From the IMG/VR virus record IMGVR_UViG_3300025138_010099, positions 1-20,495 of that record: DNA of 20,495 nt. One strand, given 5' to 3'. Of this stretch, positions 1 to 7,540 are shown in pieces. The DNA comes from a virus. The position numbers and the translations under genes are program-made. The notes beneath the pieces are model-generated. The model was given only the letters and a program-made list of their open reading frames with translations. It ran no database searches and had not been told where the DNA came from. Each line of letters starts with the position of its first letter. The stretch's first letter is position 1.

Positions 1-1230
1 TTTAAAGGTAAAATCACTATTATTGATATGGGTAAAGATCCATATTTAAGACCATATGAAGAGGTAATGACAGGTTTTCTAGGAGCAGGAGGTTGGTCTG
101 ATGGTAAATTAACTTATCATACTTCAATTGGTGGTCAATTATCTAAATATTGTGGAGAAGAAAAAGCAATGGAATTATTTGATCAGGTAATTAATAATTT
201 TAAACGTTTCCACCCTAAACCAGAAGAAGTACAATGTTCAAACCCTATAGCAGAACCAGATTTTATCAAACCATATTTTGGTTTACGTTTATTCCCAGTA
301 TGGCATGTTGGTACTGATTATTTACATGAAATAGGTAAAAATTGGTATGACTTTTTAGTTGATGGTGGTGTTGAGTTTATTTGGGAAACTAAAGTAACAG
401 CTATAGATTTTGATAATAATTCAGTATTTTACGTTAATGGTCAAAACCCAAGATTATTAAAATATGATAAACTTATCTTTGGTGTAGGGAAATCAGGTAT
501 TGATTTTGGTAAATTATTAGCAGAACAGTATGAATTACCTACTGAACCAAAACCAGTACAAATTGGTGTTCGATTTGAGGCACCCCAAAAACATTTCCAA
601 AAATTAATTGATATATCTTATGATTTTAAATTGTATAGAAAATACGAGGACAAAGGAGTATCACTTCGTTCCTTTTGTACTAATAATAATGCAGCTTATG
701 TAGCTGTAGAAGAAACATATGGTGATCATTCATATAATGGACATGCTAAAAAAGATAAATCATTTAGAAATGATATGACTAATTTTGGTATACTAATGGA
801 AGTACAAGGCATATCAAAACCATTTGAATGGGCTAGAAATGTAGTTAAAAAACTACAAATAGATGGTACTGGATTATATTATAGTCCAACACGTAAACCA
901 TCAACAACATCAGAAGGTGAAAATGTATCAGCTATCCAAGTAGATAGATTACATGAAATTTCTAAAGCAATGCAACCCTATTTTCCTTATGTATATGATT
1001 TTATTAATGACATGAAAAAAGTATTTCCAACATTAAAAGATGATTGGGGTATTTATGTGCCTGAAGTAAAATATCTATCACCTGAGCCACTTGTTAATTA
1101 TACTAATTTAGCACTCACCAAGTATCCTAACGTACACTTCGTAGGCGATGCTTTATCCGCTAGAGGTATAACAGTAAGTGGTGCACAAGGTACTTATGTT
1201 GCTGAAAATATATTAGGAGAAGCAAAATAA
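1..1230 (+). CDS. FAD-dependent oxidoreductase, COG2509-like (5' partial)
   Basis: The reading frame is open from base 1, so the gene starts upstream; the first ATG in view (28) is internal. The visible fragment is about 409 residues. It opens with the end of a Rossmann fold: the strand ITIID ends in an acidic residue (residue 9) of the kind that binds the FAD ribose. The GxGxxG loop would lie upstream of the window. Next comes FLGAGGWSDGKLTY (residues 27-39), close to the GGAGxFSDGKL signature I know from COG2509 'uncharacterised FAD-dependent dehydrogenases'. A central RSFC...YNGHA block and a C-terminal FVGDALSARGITVSGAQG block, the usual second FAD contact, also fit that family. The substrate is unknown. 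In a phage this would be an auxiliary metabolic or nucleic-acid-modification gene. Family assignment is fairly sure; the biological role is not. Confidence 0.8.
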   Translation, partial: FKGKITIIDMGKDPYLRPYEEVMTGFLGAGGWSDGKLTYHTSIGGQLSKYCGEEKAMELFDQVINNFKRFHPKPEEVQCSNPIAEPDFIKPYFGLRLFPVWHVGTDYLHEIGKNWYDFLVDGGVEFIWETKVTAIDFDNNSVFYVNGQNPRLLKYDKLIFGVGKSGIDFGKLLAEQYELPTEPKPVQIGVRFEAPQKHFQKLIDISYDFKLYRKYEDKGVSLRSFCTNNNAAYVAVEETYGDHSYNGHAKKDKSFRNDMTNFGILMEVQGISKPFEWARNVVKKLQIDGTGLYYSPTRKPSTTSEGENVSAIQVDRLHEISKAMQPYFPYVYDFINDMKKVFPTLKDDWGIYVPEVKYLSPEPLVNYTNLALTKYPNVHFVGDALSARGITVSGAQGTYVAENILGEAK

Positions 1231-1261
1231 ATTACGTATATTAAGGTATAAAATAAATAAT

Positions 1262-1528
1262 ATGAAAATAGAATCAGGACAACCTTTCCCCCAATCTAAA
1301 AGATTAAAAAAAGCAGATGGTACTATAGCTTATGTATGGGATGGTAAGTTACATAATTGGGAAGGACCAGCATTAATTCCAGAAGGCAATAAGAAAAAAA
1401 GTGAATATTATCTTTATGGTATGCTAAAAACATTTGATGATTGGAAAGAAATTAGACGTCAAAGAGAAGGTTTACCTTATTATAAAAATCAATCAATGAA
1501 AAATCAATTAGATCAACATAGAAATTAA
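1262..1528 (+). CDS. Small hypothetical phage protein with a WDGKLHNWEGPA motif
   Basis: An 88-residue protein starting at ATG 1262 after an A/T leader with no Shine-Dalgarno sequence. Residues about 26-53 contain WDGKLHNWEGPALIPEG followed by YYLYG. This resembles the 'G.LH..DGPA....G...WYLNG' repeat seen in small proteins of many phages and bacteria, here as a single copy. The C-terminal third is basic and polar. No catalytic motif or membrane segment is seen. It ends 2 bases before the P-loop gene, so the two are probably cotranscribed. The function is unknown and the family resemblance is from memory. Confidence 0.65.
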   Translation: MKIESGQPFPQSKRLKKADGTIAYVWDGKLHNWEGPALIPEGNKKKSEYYLYGMLKTFDDWKEIRRQREGLPYYKNQSMKNQLDQHRN

Positions 1529-1530
1529 TT

Positions 1531-2061
1531 ATGAAAATAGGTTTATGTGGCACAATGTCAGTAGGTAAAACTACATTAGTTAATGCTTTAAAGGAGCTAG
1601 AACAATTTAAAAATTATAAATTTGCTACTGAACGTAGTAAATATTTAAATGATTTAGGTATACCATTAAACACTGATTCAACATTAAAGGGTCAAACTGT
1701 ATTTTTAGCTGAACGTTGTGCAGAATTAATGCATAAGGATCTAATAACTGATAGAACTATATTTGATGTAATAGCATTTACAAAATCAGCTAAATCAATA
1801 GATTTAATAGAAAGTGGAAGATTTGAAGAATATGCTTCTGATTTTATTAGAGAATATGATTATATATTTTATATTTCACCTGAAGGTATTCCTATGGAAA
1901 ATAATGGAGTAAGAGAAACAGATGAACATTATAGAGATTTAATTGATTTTTCTATTTTACATTTAATTAAAAGATATGGTTACAAAACAAACAACCTATC
2001 CGAAATTAAGGGTACTACAGATGAGCGGATTAAACAAATATTAAATGTTATTAATTTTTAA
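1531..2061 (+). CDS. P-loop ATPase/kinase-like protein (AAA_28/NadR-like)
   Basis: A 176-residue protein. A Walker A loop, GTMSVGKTT, sits at residues 7-15 directly after the first strand (MKIGLC). ITDRTIFDVIAF (residues about 72-83) matches the DR(S/T)xxD motif typical of AAA_28/NadR-type nucleotide-binding proteins, where the aspartates contact Mg2+ or substrate. A later strand (YDYIFYISPE) and an arginine-bearing lid-like stretch (NGVRETDEHYRDL) fit a small-molecule or nucleotide kinase fold. The length is right for a single-domain kinase. The substrate cannot be told from sequence; a nucleotide or modified nucleotide is plausible for a phage. It starts 2 bases after the preceding gene and has no Shine-Dalgarno sequence. 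Confidence 0.75.
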   Translation: MKIGLCGTMSVGKTTLVNALKELEQFKNYKFATERSKYLNDLGIPLNTDSTLKGQTVFLAERCAELMHKDLITDRTIFDVIAFTKSAKSIDLIESGRFEEYASDFIREYDYIFYISPEGIPMENNGVRETDEHYRDLIDFSILHLIKRYGYKTNNLSEIKGTTDERIKQILNVINF

Positions 2062-2062
2062 T

Positions 2063-2072
2063 ATATTTATAA
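2063..2072 (+). promoter_or_regulatory. Late-promoter-like motif ATATTTATAA
   Basis: An exact copy of the recurring intergenic motif, 12 bases before the ATG at 2085. If it acts as a -10 element, the transcript would have a very short leader. Promoter function is inferred from recurrence and position only. Confidence 0.5.
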
Positions 2073-2084
2073 CAAAATCGAAAA

Positions 2085-2447
2085 ATGAAAAAGTCTGAAT
2101 TAAGAGCTTTTATTAAAGAGCAAATAAAATCTTCCCTTGTTTCTGAAGCAACTGAAAATGATGTAAAAGTTCAACAAGATTTAAATATAGAATTAGAAAA
2201 AACAGCGGATTTAATGTCTAAAATGGATATGAATGAAGAAGATGAACTTGAACCATCAAAATCAGAACTTAACAAATCTAAAGGTTTAGCTAAAGCAAAA
2301 GAAGAACTTGCTCAATTAACTAAACAAATGAAATCTTTAGCTCGTAAATATAAAGAAGCTGAAGGTGAAGAAAAAGCAAAAATAGTAGCTGACCTTAAGG
2401 AAAAAACAAAACTTAAGAAGGAATTAGATGCTATTATAGACAAATAA
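2085..2447 (+). CDS. Small charged coiled-coil phage protein
   Basis: A 120-residue protein, very rich in Lys and Glu. The N-terminus, MKKSELRAFIKEQIKSSL, resembles an amphipathic 'LRxxIREEI' start that I associate with structural or accessory proteins of marine T4-like phages. It is followed by VSEAT, which looks somewhat like a T4-type prohead protease site (hydrophobic-x-E|A). Residues about 65-118 form a continuous predicted helix with heptad spacing. No signal peptide or catalytic motif is seen. It is the first gene after a late-promoter-like motif and lies just upstream of the spanin-like pair and terminase. It could be a head-core component or an accessory protein; I do not recognise it securely. 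Confidence 0.65.
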   Translation: MKKSELRAFIKEQIKSSLVSEATENDVKVQQDLNIELEKTADLMSKMDMNEEDELEPSKSELNKSKGLAKAKEELAQLTKQMKSLARKYKEAEGEEKAKIVADLKEKTKLKKELDAIIDK

Positions 2448-2456
2448 AAAAATATT

Positions 2457-2828
2457 ATGCTTAAATGGATAAAAAAAAATTATCATTTATTTGTTATATT
2501 AGGAGCGGGTATTATAGTTTTTAATTTTTTTTCAAAAAAAGAAGAGTATGTTGAAGACTATAGTCTAAAGATACAAGCATTAGAAGCAAAAGTAGATTCA
2601 CTTCATACTGAAAATTCTGAATTAGTTAAAGAATCTAAAGTGTTAGAAAACCAATTATCTAAGTATGATAAAAGAATTAAAAACCTTAATCTTAAAATTA
2701 ATGTTATTAAAAATGAAACTCAACAAAAAATTGATGCTGTTGATAGTTTTGGTGATGATGAGCTTGAACGCTTTTTCACAGAACGATACCTTAAAGTTAA
2801 AGGACAACAAAAAGATACAATTAACTAA
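2457..2828 (+). CDS. Membrane-anchored coiled-coil protein, i-spanin-like candidate
   Basis: A 123-residue protein. A basic N-terminus (MLKWIKKN) precedes one hydrophobic segment (residues about 9-25, HLFVILGAGIIVFNFF), then KK and a long heptad-rich region (residues about 36-95) ending in an acidic tail. This N-in/C-out layout, one membrane anchor with a periplasmic coiled coil, is that of Rz-type inner-membrane spanins, which help disrupt the outer membrane at lysis. Its last 116 bases overlap the next gene in another frame, as in Rz/Rz1 pairs. No sequence identity to a named spanin is claimed. It could instead be a membrane protein with another role. It starts at ATG 2457, 9 bases after the preceding stop, with no Shine-Dalgarno sequence. 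Confidence 0.65.
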   Translation: MLKWIKKNYHLFVILGAGIIVFNFFSKKEEYVEDYSLKIQALEAKVDSLHTENSELVKESKVLENQLSKYDKRIKNLNLKINVIKNETQQKIDAVDSFGDDELERFFTERYLKVKGQQKDTIN

Positions 2829-3138
2829 ACCCGTAGCTAAATTAGTAATAAAAGATTTGCTAAAAGGTGATGGTTTAAGTAATGAAATAAAAACAATACA
2901 GATACTTTTGACAGAAACTAATAATAAGTTTCTTTCCCAAAGTGATTTAGTTTTTAATTTAAAAAATCAAATTATTAATTTTGAAAGAATAGTAAATAAT
3001 AAAGATAATCAAGTAGGTTTATCTAAAGAATTAAGTGAAAAGTTACAGGCAGATTTAAAAAAACAAAAACTTAAAACTAAACTATATGGAGGAGCAGGAA
3101 TATTAGCTGTGGTAGGAGTGTTAGTTTTAATAAAATAA
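2713..3138 (+). CDS. Exported coiled-coil protein with C-terminal membrane segment, overlapping spanin-partner candidate
   Basis: I place the start at ATG 2713 (141 residues) rather than the more upstream ATG 2665. From 2713 the protein begins with a textbook signal peptide: MKLNKK, a hydrophobic core LMLLIVLVMMSL, then NAFS|Q. A Gln at +1 after AxS fits the Bacteroidetes 'Q-rule' for signal peptidase I substrates. There is no lipobox cysteine. The mature part is Lys-rich with heptads (NLKNQIINFERIVNN and onward). The last 19 residues (KLYGGAGILAVVGVLVLIK) form a hydrophobic segment with a terminal Lys. It overlaps the preceding gene by 116 bases in the +1 frame and ends 1 base before gp17. 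The partner-of-spanin idea rests on architecture and overlap only; classical o-spanins are lipoproteins, which this is not. Confidence 0.7.
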   Translation: MKLNKKLMLLIVLVMMSLNAFSQNDTLKLKDNKKIQLTKPVAKLVIKDLLKGDGLSNEIKTIQILLTETNNKFLSQSDLVFNLKNQIINFERIVNNKDNQVGLSKELSEKLQADLKKQKLKTKLYGGAGILAVVGVLVLIK

Positions 3139-3139
3139 A

Positions 3140-4708
3140 ATGTCAGATTTAAAAAAAGTAATACGTCAAGAATATATTAGATGCGCTAAGGACCCAGTCC
3201 ATTTTATGCGTAAATATTGTTATATACAACATCCACAAAGAGGGCGCATACAATTTAATCTATACCCATTTCAAGAAAAGGTATTAACTTTAATGAGAGA
3301 TAACCCCTATTCTATTATTCTAAAGTCTAGACAATTAGGTATATCAACTTTATCTGCGGGTTATTCTTTGTGGTTAATGTTATTCCATAAAGATAAAAAT
3401 ATACTTTGTATTGCAACTAAACAGGAAACAGCAAAAAACATGGTTACTAAGGTAAAATTCATGTATGAAAATTTACCTTCATGGCTTAAAATAGATGCTT
3501 CTGAAAATAATAAATTAAATCTTAGATTTAAAAATGGGTCCCAAATCAAAGCAACCTCAGCAAGTTCGGATGCAGGTAGATCAGAAGCAGTATCTTTACT
3601 ATTAATTGATGAGGCAGCCTTTATTGATAATATTGGAGAAATTTGGGCTTCAGCACAACAAACATTAGCAACGGGTGGTGGTTGTATAGCATTAAGTACC
3701 CCTTATGGTACTGGTAATTGGTTTCATCAAACATGGACAAGGGCGGAGGCATCAGAAAATGAATTTTTACCTATAAAATTACCTTGGTATGTACACCCTG
3801 AAAGAGATGAAATTTGGAGAAAAAGACAAGATGAATTATTAGGTGATCCTAGAATGGCCGCTCAAGAATGTGATTGTGATTTTTCTACTTCCGGTGATAT
3901 TGTATTTTATCCTGAATATATAGAATATTATGAAAAATCTTATATTAAAGAACCATTGGAAAGAAGAGGAGCAGATCAAAATTTATGGGTTTGGGAATCT
4001 GCAGATTATTCAAGGTCTTATATGGTTGTAGCGGATGTTGCTAGAGGAGATGGAAAAGATTATTCTGCATTTCATGTAATTGATATTGAAAATAATGTAC
4101 AAGTAGCTGAATATAAAGGACAAATTGGGACAAAAGAATATGGACATTTATTAGTAGGTATAGCTACTGAATATAATGAAGCTTTACTTGTAATTGAGAA
4201 TGCTAATATTGGGTGGGCAACTATCCAAGCAGCCATAGATAGAAATTATAATAATCTATATTATTCACCTAAAAATGATTCTAATGTAGATTCATATTTT
4301 GATAAGTACATGGATACTTCTAAAATGACAGCTGGGTTTACAATGTCATCTAGAACTAGACCCATGGTAGTGGGTAAATTTCAAGAATATATTTCTGATA
4401 AAGGAGTAACATTTCAGTCTAAAAGATTAATAGAGGAAATGAAAACTTTTATTTGGAGAAATGGTAGACCCGAAGCACAATCAGGATACAATGATGATTT
4501 AGTTATGGCGTTTGGAATTGCTATGTATATTAGAGATACTGCTTTAAAATATAAACAACGAGGAATTGATTTAACTAGACAGACCCTAAATAATATAACA
4601 GTAAATAGAACAACACATCAAGGGGCTTATTTTTCAAAAGGAGCTGATAACCCTTATCATGTAAAAACAGAACATGGTAAAGAAGATATTAGTTGGCTTC
4701 TTAAATAA
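3140..4708 (+). CDS. gp17: Large terminase subunit, T4 gp17-like packaging ATPase/nuclease
   Basis: A 522-residue motor that drives DNA into the prohead through the portal and cuts the concatemer. ATPase motifs are a Walker A-like KSRQLGIST (residues 62-70), Walker B LLLIDEAAFI (153-162, acidic pair D157/E158) and coupling motif STPYGTGN (186-193). Nuclease acids are D300 in VVADVARGDGKDYSAFH, E354 in VIENANIGW and D453/D454 in YNDDLVMA. These align with T4 gp17 LDCSEGRGQDYHALH, IELNSTG and YHDDLVMS. The Walker A is deviant: the usual G-K-T/S lysine is Ile, and a lysine sits at the start of the loop instead, as in phage lambda gpA. It is shorter than T4 gp17 (610). It starts 1 base after the preceding gene. 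No small terminase gene is seen in the window. Confidence 0.96.
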   Translation: MSDLKKVIRQEYIRCAKDPVHFMRKYCYIQHPQRGRIQFNLYPFQEKVLTLMRDNPYSIILKSRQLGISTLSAGYSLWLMLFHKDKNILCIATKQETAKNMVTKVKFMYENLPSWLKIDASENNKLNLRFKNGSQIKATSASSDAGRSEAVSLLLIDEAAFIDNIGEIWASAQQTLATGGGCIALSTPYGTGNWFHQTWTRAEASENEFLPIKLPWYVHPERDEIWRKRQDELLGDPRMAAQECDCDFSTSGDIVFYPEYIEYYEKSYIKEPLERRGADQNLWVWESADYSRSYMVVADVARGDGKDYSAFHVIDIENNVQVAEYKGQIGTKEYGHLLVGIATEYNEALLVIENANIGWATIQAAIDRNYNNLYYSPKNDSNVDSYFDKYMDTSKMTAGFTMSSRTRPMVVGKFQEYISDKGVTFQSKRLIEEMKTFIWRNGRPEAQSGYNDDLVMAFGIAMYIRDTALKYKQRGIDLTRQTLNNITVNRTTHQGAYFSKGADNPYHVKTEHGKEDISWLLK

Positions 4709-4717
4709 TATTTATAA
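4708..4717 (+). promoter_or_regulatory. Late-promoter-like motif ATATTTATAA
   Basis: An exact motif copy beginning on the last base of the gp17 stop codon and ending 18 bases before the gp20 start. It would give the portal gene its own late transcript. Function is inferred from recurrence. Confidence 0.5.
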
Positions 4718-4735
4718 CAATAATTATATACCTAA

Positions 4736-6637
4736 ATGGCGAATAAAAGCATTTTTTCAAGACTACAAAGATTATTTTCAACTGATGTTATCATTAGAAA
4801 CATAGGAGGAAATCAAGTAAAAGTAATGGATAGTAGTACTATTCAATCTACAGGGGAAATTGAAACTAATTCTTTAATAGACAGATATAATAGAATATAC
4901 ACTAGTAATTCTACTTCTTTATATGGGTCTCAATTTAATTTTAATTACCAATATCTCAGACCTCAATTATACTCAGAATATGATGTAATGGATCAGGATG
5001 CAATTATTGCTTCTGCTTTAGATATTATAGCTGATGAATCTTCTCTTAAAAATGATATGGGAGAAGTATTATCTATTAGATCTGCAAATGAAGATATACA
5101 AAAAATATTATATAACCTATTTTATGATGTATTAAATATTGAATTTAATTTATGGATGTGGGTTAGACAAATGTGTAAATATGGTGATTTTTTCTTAAAA
5201 CTAGAAATTGCAGAAAAATATGGAGTATATAATGTTATACCTTATACAGCATACCACATAAGCAGAGAAGAAGGATTTAATACAGAAAATCCAGCAGATA
5301 TAAGATATAGATATTCTCCTGATGGGATTATAAATACCAACTCAGGAATGTATAGAGTACCAGGTCAAGACCCAAATTCTTCTCCTGGTGTATATTTTGA
5401 CAATTATGAGATGGCTCATTTTAGATTAATTGCAGATGTTAATTATCTACCTTATGGACGTTCATATATTGAACCAGCTAGAAAATTATTTAAACAATAC
5501 ACATTAATGGAAGATGCGATGTTAATTCATAGAATTGCTCGTGCCCCTGAAAAACGTATTTTTTATATGAATGTTGGTTCTATTCCTCCAAATGAAGTAG
5601 ATGCATTTATGCAAAAAACTATTTCTAATATGAAACGTACTCCACATATGGATGAAAAAACTGGGGAATATAACTTAAAGTATAATATGCAAAATATGCT
5701 TGAAGATTTTTATATCCCAATCCGTGGAAATGATACTACAACAAAAATTGATACTACACCAGGCTTAACATATGATGGTATCCAAGATGTAGAATATTTA
5801 AGAGAAAAATTATTTGCTGCACTTAAAATACCTAAAGCATTTTTAGGATATGAGAAGGACTTAGAAGGAAAAGCAACATTAGCTGCTGAAGATATTAGAT
5901 TTGCTCGTACTATAGAAAGGTTACAAAGGATAGTGGTATCTGAGTTAAACAAAATTGCATTAGTACATTTATACACTCAGGGATACACAGATGAATCTTT
6001 AACTAATTTTGAAATTTCATTAAATTCACCTTCAATTATATTTGAACAAGAAAGAATGGAATTATTAAAATCTAAAGCTGAATTAGCTGCATCTTTACAA
6101 GAACAAAAACTAATCCCAACAGATTGGATTTATGATAATATATTTAACTTTAGTGAAAATCAGTATGACGAATACAGAGATTTAATAAGAGAAGATGCTA
6201 AACGTAAATTTAGAATAGAACAAATTGAAGCTGAAGGCAATGATCCGGTTGAAACAGGTAAATCTTATGGTACACCTCATGATTTAGCCTCACTATATGG
6301 TAAAGGAAGAATGTATTCAGACCCTGGGAATGTACCTGCAGGATATGGAGATGATTTAGATTTAGGAAGACCTAAAGATTCTATAACTAAAACAGGAACT
6401 CAAGATTCTAATTTTGGAAAAGATCGTTTGGGAGTAAAAAGAATGAAAGACACTGATAAAAATGATTCATCAAACAGTAGAACAGATACCAATAAAAGCG
6501 GATTAGCTTTAGAATCTGCTAAAACTACATATATGAAGAATAAAGATATGTTTAAAAAAATTAATAAGAAACAACTAGTGTTTGAAAATAATAAAACTAA
6601 TAGTAAACTATTAGACGAATCTCAATTAAAGGAATAA
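4736..6637 (+). CDS. gp20: Portal vertex protein, T4 gp20-like
   Basis: A 633-residue portal protein that would form the dodecameric ring at one capsid vertex, initiating prohead assembly and serving as the DNA channel. Family-like stretches include MDQDAIIASALDIIADES (residues 85-102), the core around FRLIADVNYLPYGRSYIEPAR, then HRIARAPEKRIFYMNVGSIP, NMLEDFYIPIR and the DVEYLREKLFAALKIPKAFLG stretch. All these match the order and spacing of T4-family portals. T4 gp20 has 524 residues. The extra length here is mostly a polar, low-complexity C-terminal tail (about residue 525 on) rich in Asp, Lys, Ser and Thr. It follows gp17 directly, whereas in T4 genes 18 and 19 lie between. No Shine-Dalgarno sequence. 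Confidence 0.93.
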   Translation: MANKSIFSRLQRLFSTDVIIRNIGGNQVKVMDSSTIQSTGEIETNSLIDRYNRIYTSNSTSLYGSQFNFNYQYLRPQLYSEYDVMDQDAIIASALDIIADESSLKNDMGEVLSIRSANEDIQKILYNLFYDVLNIEFNLWMWVRQMCKYGDFFLKLEIAEKYGVYNVIPYTAYHISREEGFNTENPADIRYRYSPDGIINTNSGMYRVPGQDPNSSPGVYFDNYEMAHFRLIADVNYLPYGRSYIEPARKLFKQYTLMEDAMLIHRIARAPEKRIFYMNVGSIPPNEVDAFMQKTISNMKRTPHMDEKTGEYNLKYNMQNMLEDFYIPIRGNDTTTKIDTTPGLTYDGIQDVEYLREKLFAALKIPKAFLGYEKDLEGKATLAAEDIRFARTIERLQRIVVSELNKIALVHLYTQGYTDESLTNFEISLNSPSIIFEQERMELLKSKAELAASLQEQKLIPTDWIYDNIFNFSENQYDEYRDLIREDAKRKFRIEQIEAEGNDPVETGKSYGTPHDLASLYGKGRMYSDPGNVPAGYGDDLDLGRPKDSITKTGTQDSNFGKDRLGVKRMKDTDKNDSSNSRTDTNKSGLALESAKTTYMKNKDMFKKINKKQLVFENNKTNSKLLDESQLKE

Positions 6638-6647
6638 TACTTTTTAC

Positions 6648-6657
6648 ATATTTATAA
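6648..6657 (+). promoter_or_regulatory. Late-promoter-like motif ATATTTATAA
   Basis: An exact copy in the short gap after gp20, 16 bases before the next start. Here the motif runs into AATA, so the classical T4 late core TATAAATA is also present on the + strand (6653-6660). Confidence 0.55.
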
Positions 6658-6673
6658 ATAAATATATTTTTTA

Positions 6674-7540
6674 ATGAAAATAAAACATTCTAAGTATAAA
6701 AATACCGGAATTCTTTTTGAATTATTGGTACGTCAAATTACGGCAGATACTTTAAAAGGAGGAAACTCCCCCGCTATTAATATATTAAAAGAATACTTTA
6801 TAAAAACTTCTTTAGGTCGTGAATATAAACTGTATGAATCTATTTTAAAATCTAAGGTTTTAAATGAGGGAAGAGCCAACATGGTAGTTACTACTATTTT
6901 AGAATCATCCCAAAAATTTAATCGTTCTACTTTAAAAAAACAAAAATACAACCTAATTAATGAAATTAAAAAGCATTATGATTTAGATATTTTCTTTGGT
7001 TCAAAGATTATAGATTATAAAGAATTAGCGGCTTTGTATACTTTGATTGAAGGATATAATGTAAAAGATTCTGTAGATACTGAACAGTTAATCAGTAGTA
7101 AAATTACTTTATTAGAACATTTAACTAAAAAAGAAGTAGAATCTAAAAACATTAAAGAAGATATTTTAAAAGAATTCTCAACTTATGATAAAGATTTAAG
7201 AATTCTTACTTATAAAGTAATATTAGAAAAATTTAATAATAAATACCAGGATTTATCTTCTGAACAAAAACAAGTGCTTAAAGAATTTATTAATTCTGTT
7301 GATTCAACTCCGGGATTAAGAAGTTTTTATAATACTAAAATTCAAGAATTAAAGTCTATTTTAATTAAAGAATCAAAAAATATTAAAGATAAAGTTATTC
7401 AAATTAAGATAACGGAAGTAATTAAATATTTAGTTGAATTAGATAAAACAGCTAAAGTTGATAATAATAACTTAGTTGACTTGTTACAATATTATGAATT
7501 AATTCAAGAAATTAAAACAGCAAATGGAGTACAAGTATAA
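6674..7540 (+). CDS. Conserved hypothetical phage protein between portal and protease
   Basis: A 288-residue, Lys-rich, largely helical protein. Its N-terminus (MKIKHSKYKNTGILFELLVRQ) resembles a family in marine T4-like phages, including cyanophages, that typically begins with K(H/R)NK.(R/K)NT..L(F/Y)E.LVR. I recall those as uncharacterised or virion-associated proteins. No catalytic motif, signal peptide or membrane segment is seen. Its 3' end overlaps the next gene by 17 bases, suggesting translational coupling. Lying between gp20 and gp21, where T4 has prohead-core genes 67 and 68, suggests an assembly or structural role, but that is inference from position. Confidence 0.75.
   Translation: MKIKHSKYKNTGILFELLVRQITADTLKGGNSPAINILKEYFIKTSLGREYKLYESILKSKVLNEGRANMVVTTILESSQKFNRSTLKKQKYNLINEIKKHYDLDIFFGSKIIDYKELAALYTLIEGYNVKDSVDTEQLISSKITLLEHLTKKEVESKNIKEDILKEFSTYDKDLRILTYKVILEKFNNKYQDLSSEQKQVLKEFINSVDSTPGLRSFYNTKIQELKSILIKESKNIKDKVIQIKITEVIKYLVELDKTAKVDNNNLVDLLQYYELIQEIKTANGVQV

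Noticed and set aside
2665-2712. Upstream ATG (2665) as the start of the exported coiled-coil protein
   Set aside because: Starting there puts 16 extra residues before an otherwise ideal signal peptide. ATG 2713 gives a normal basic n-region and hydrophobic core.
5710-5976. Minus-strand open frame opposite gp20
   Set aside because: It lies wholly inside the strongly supported portal gene and has no recognisable features.
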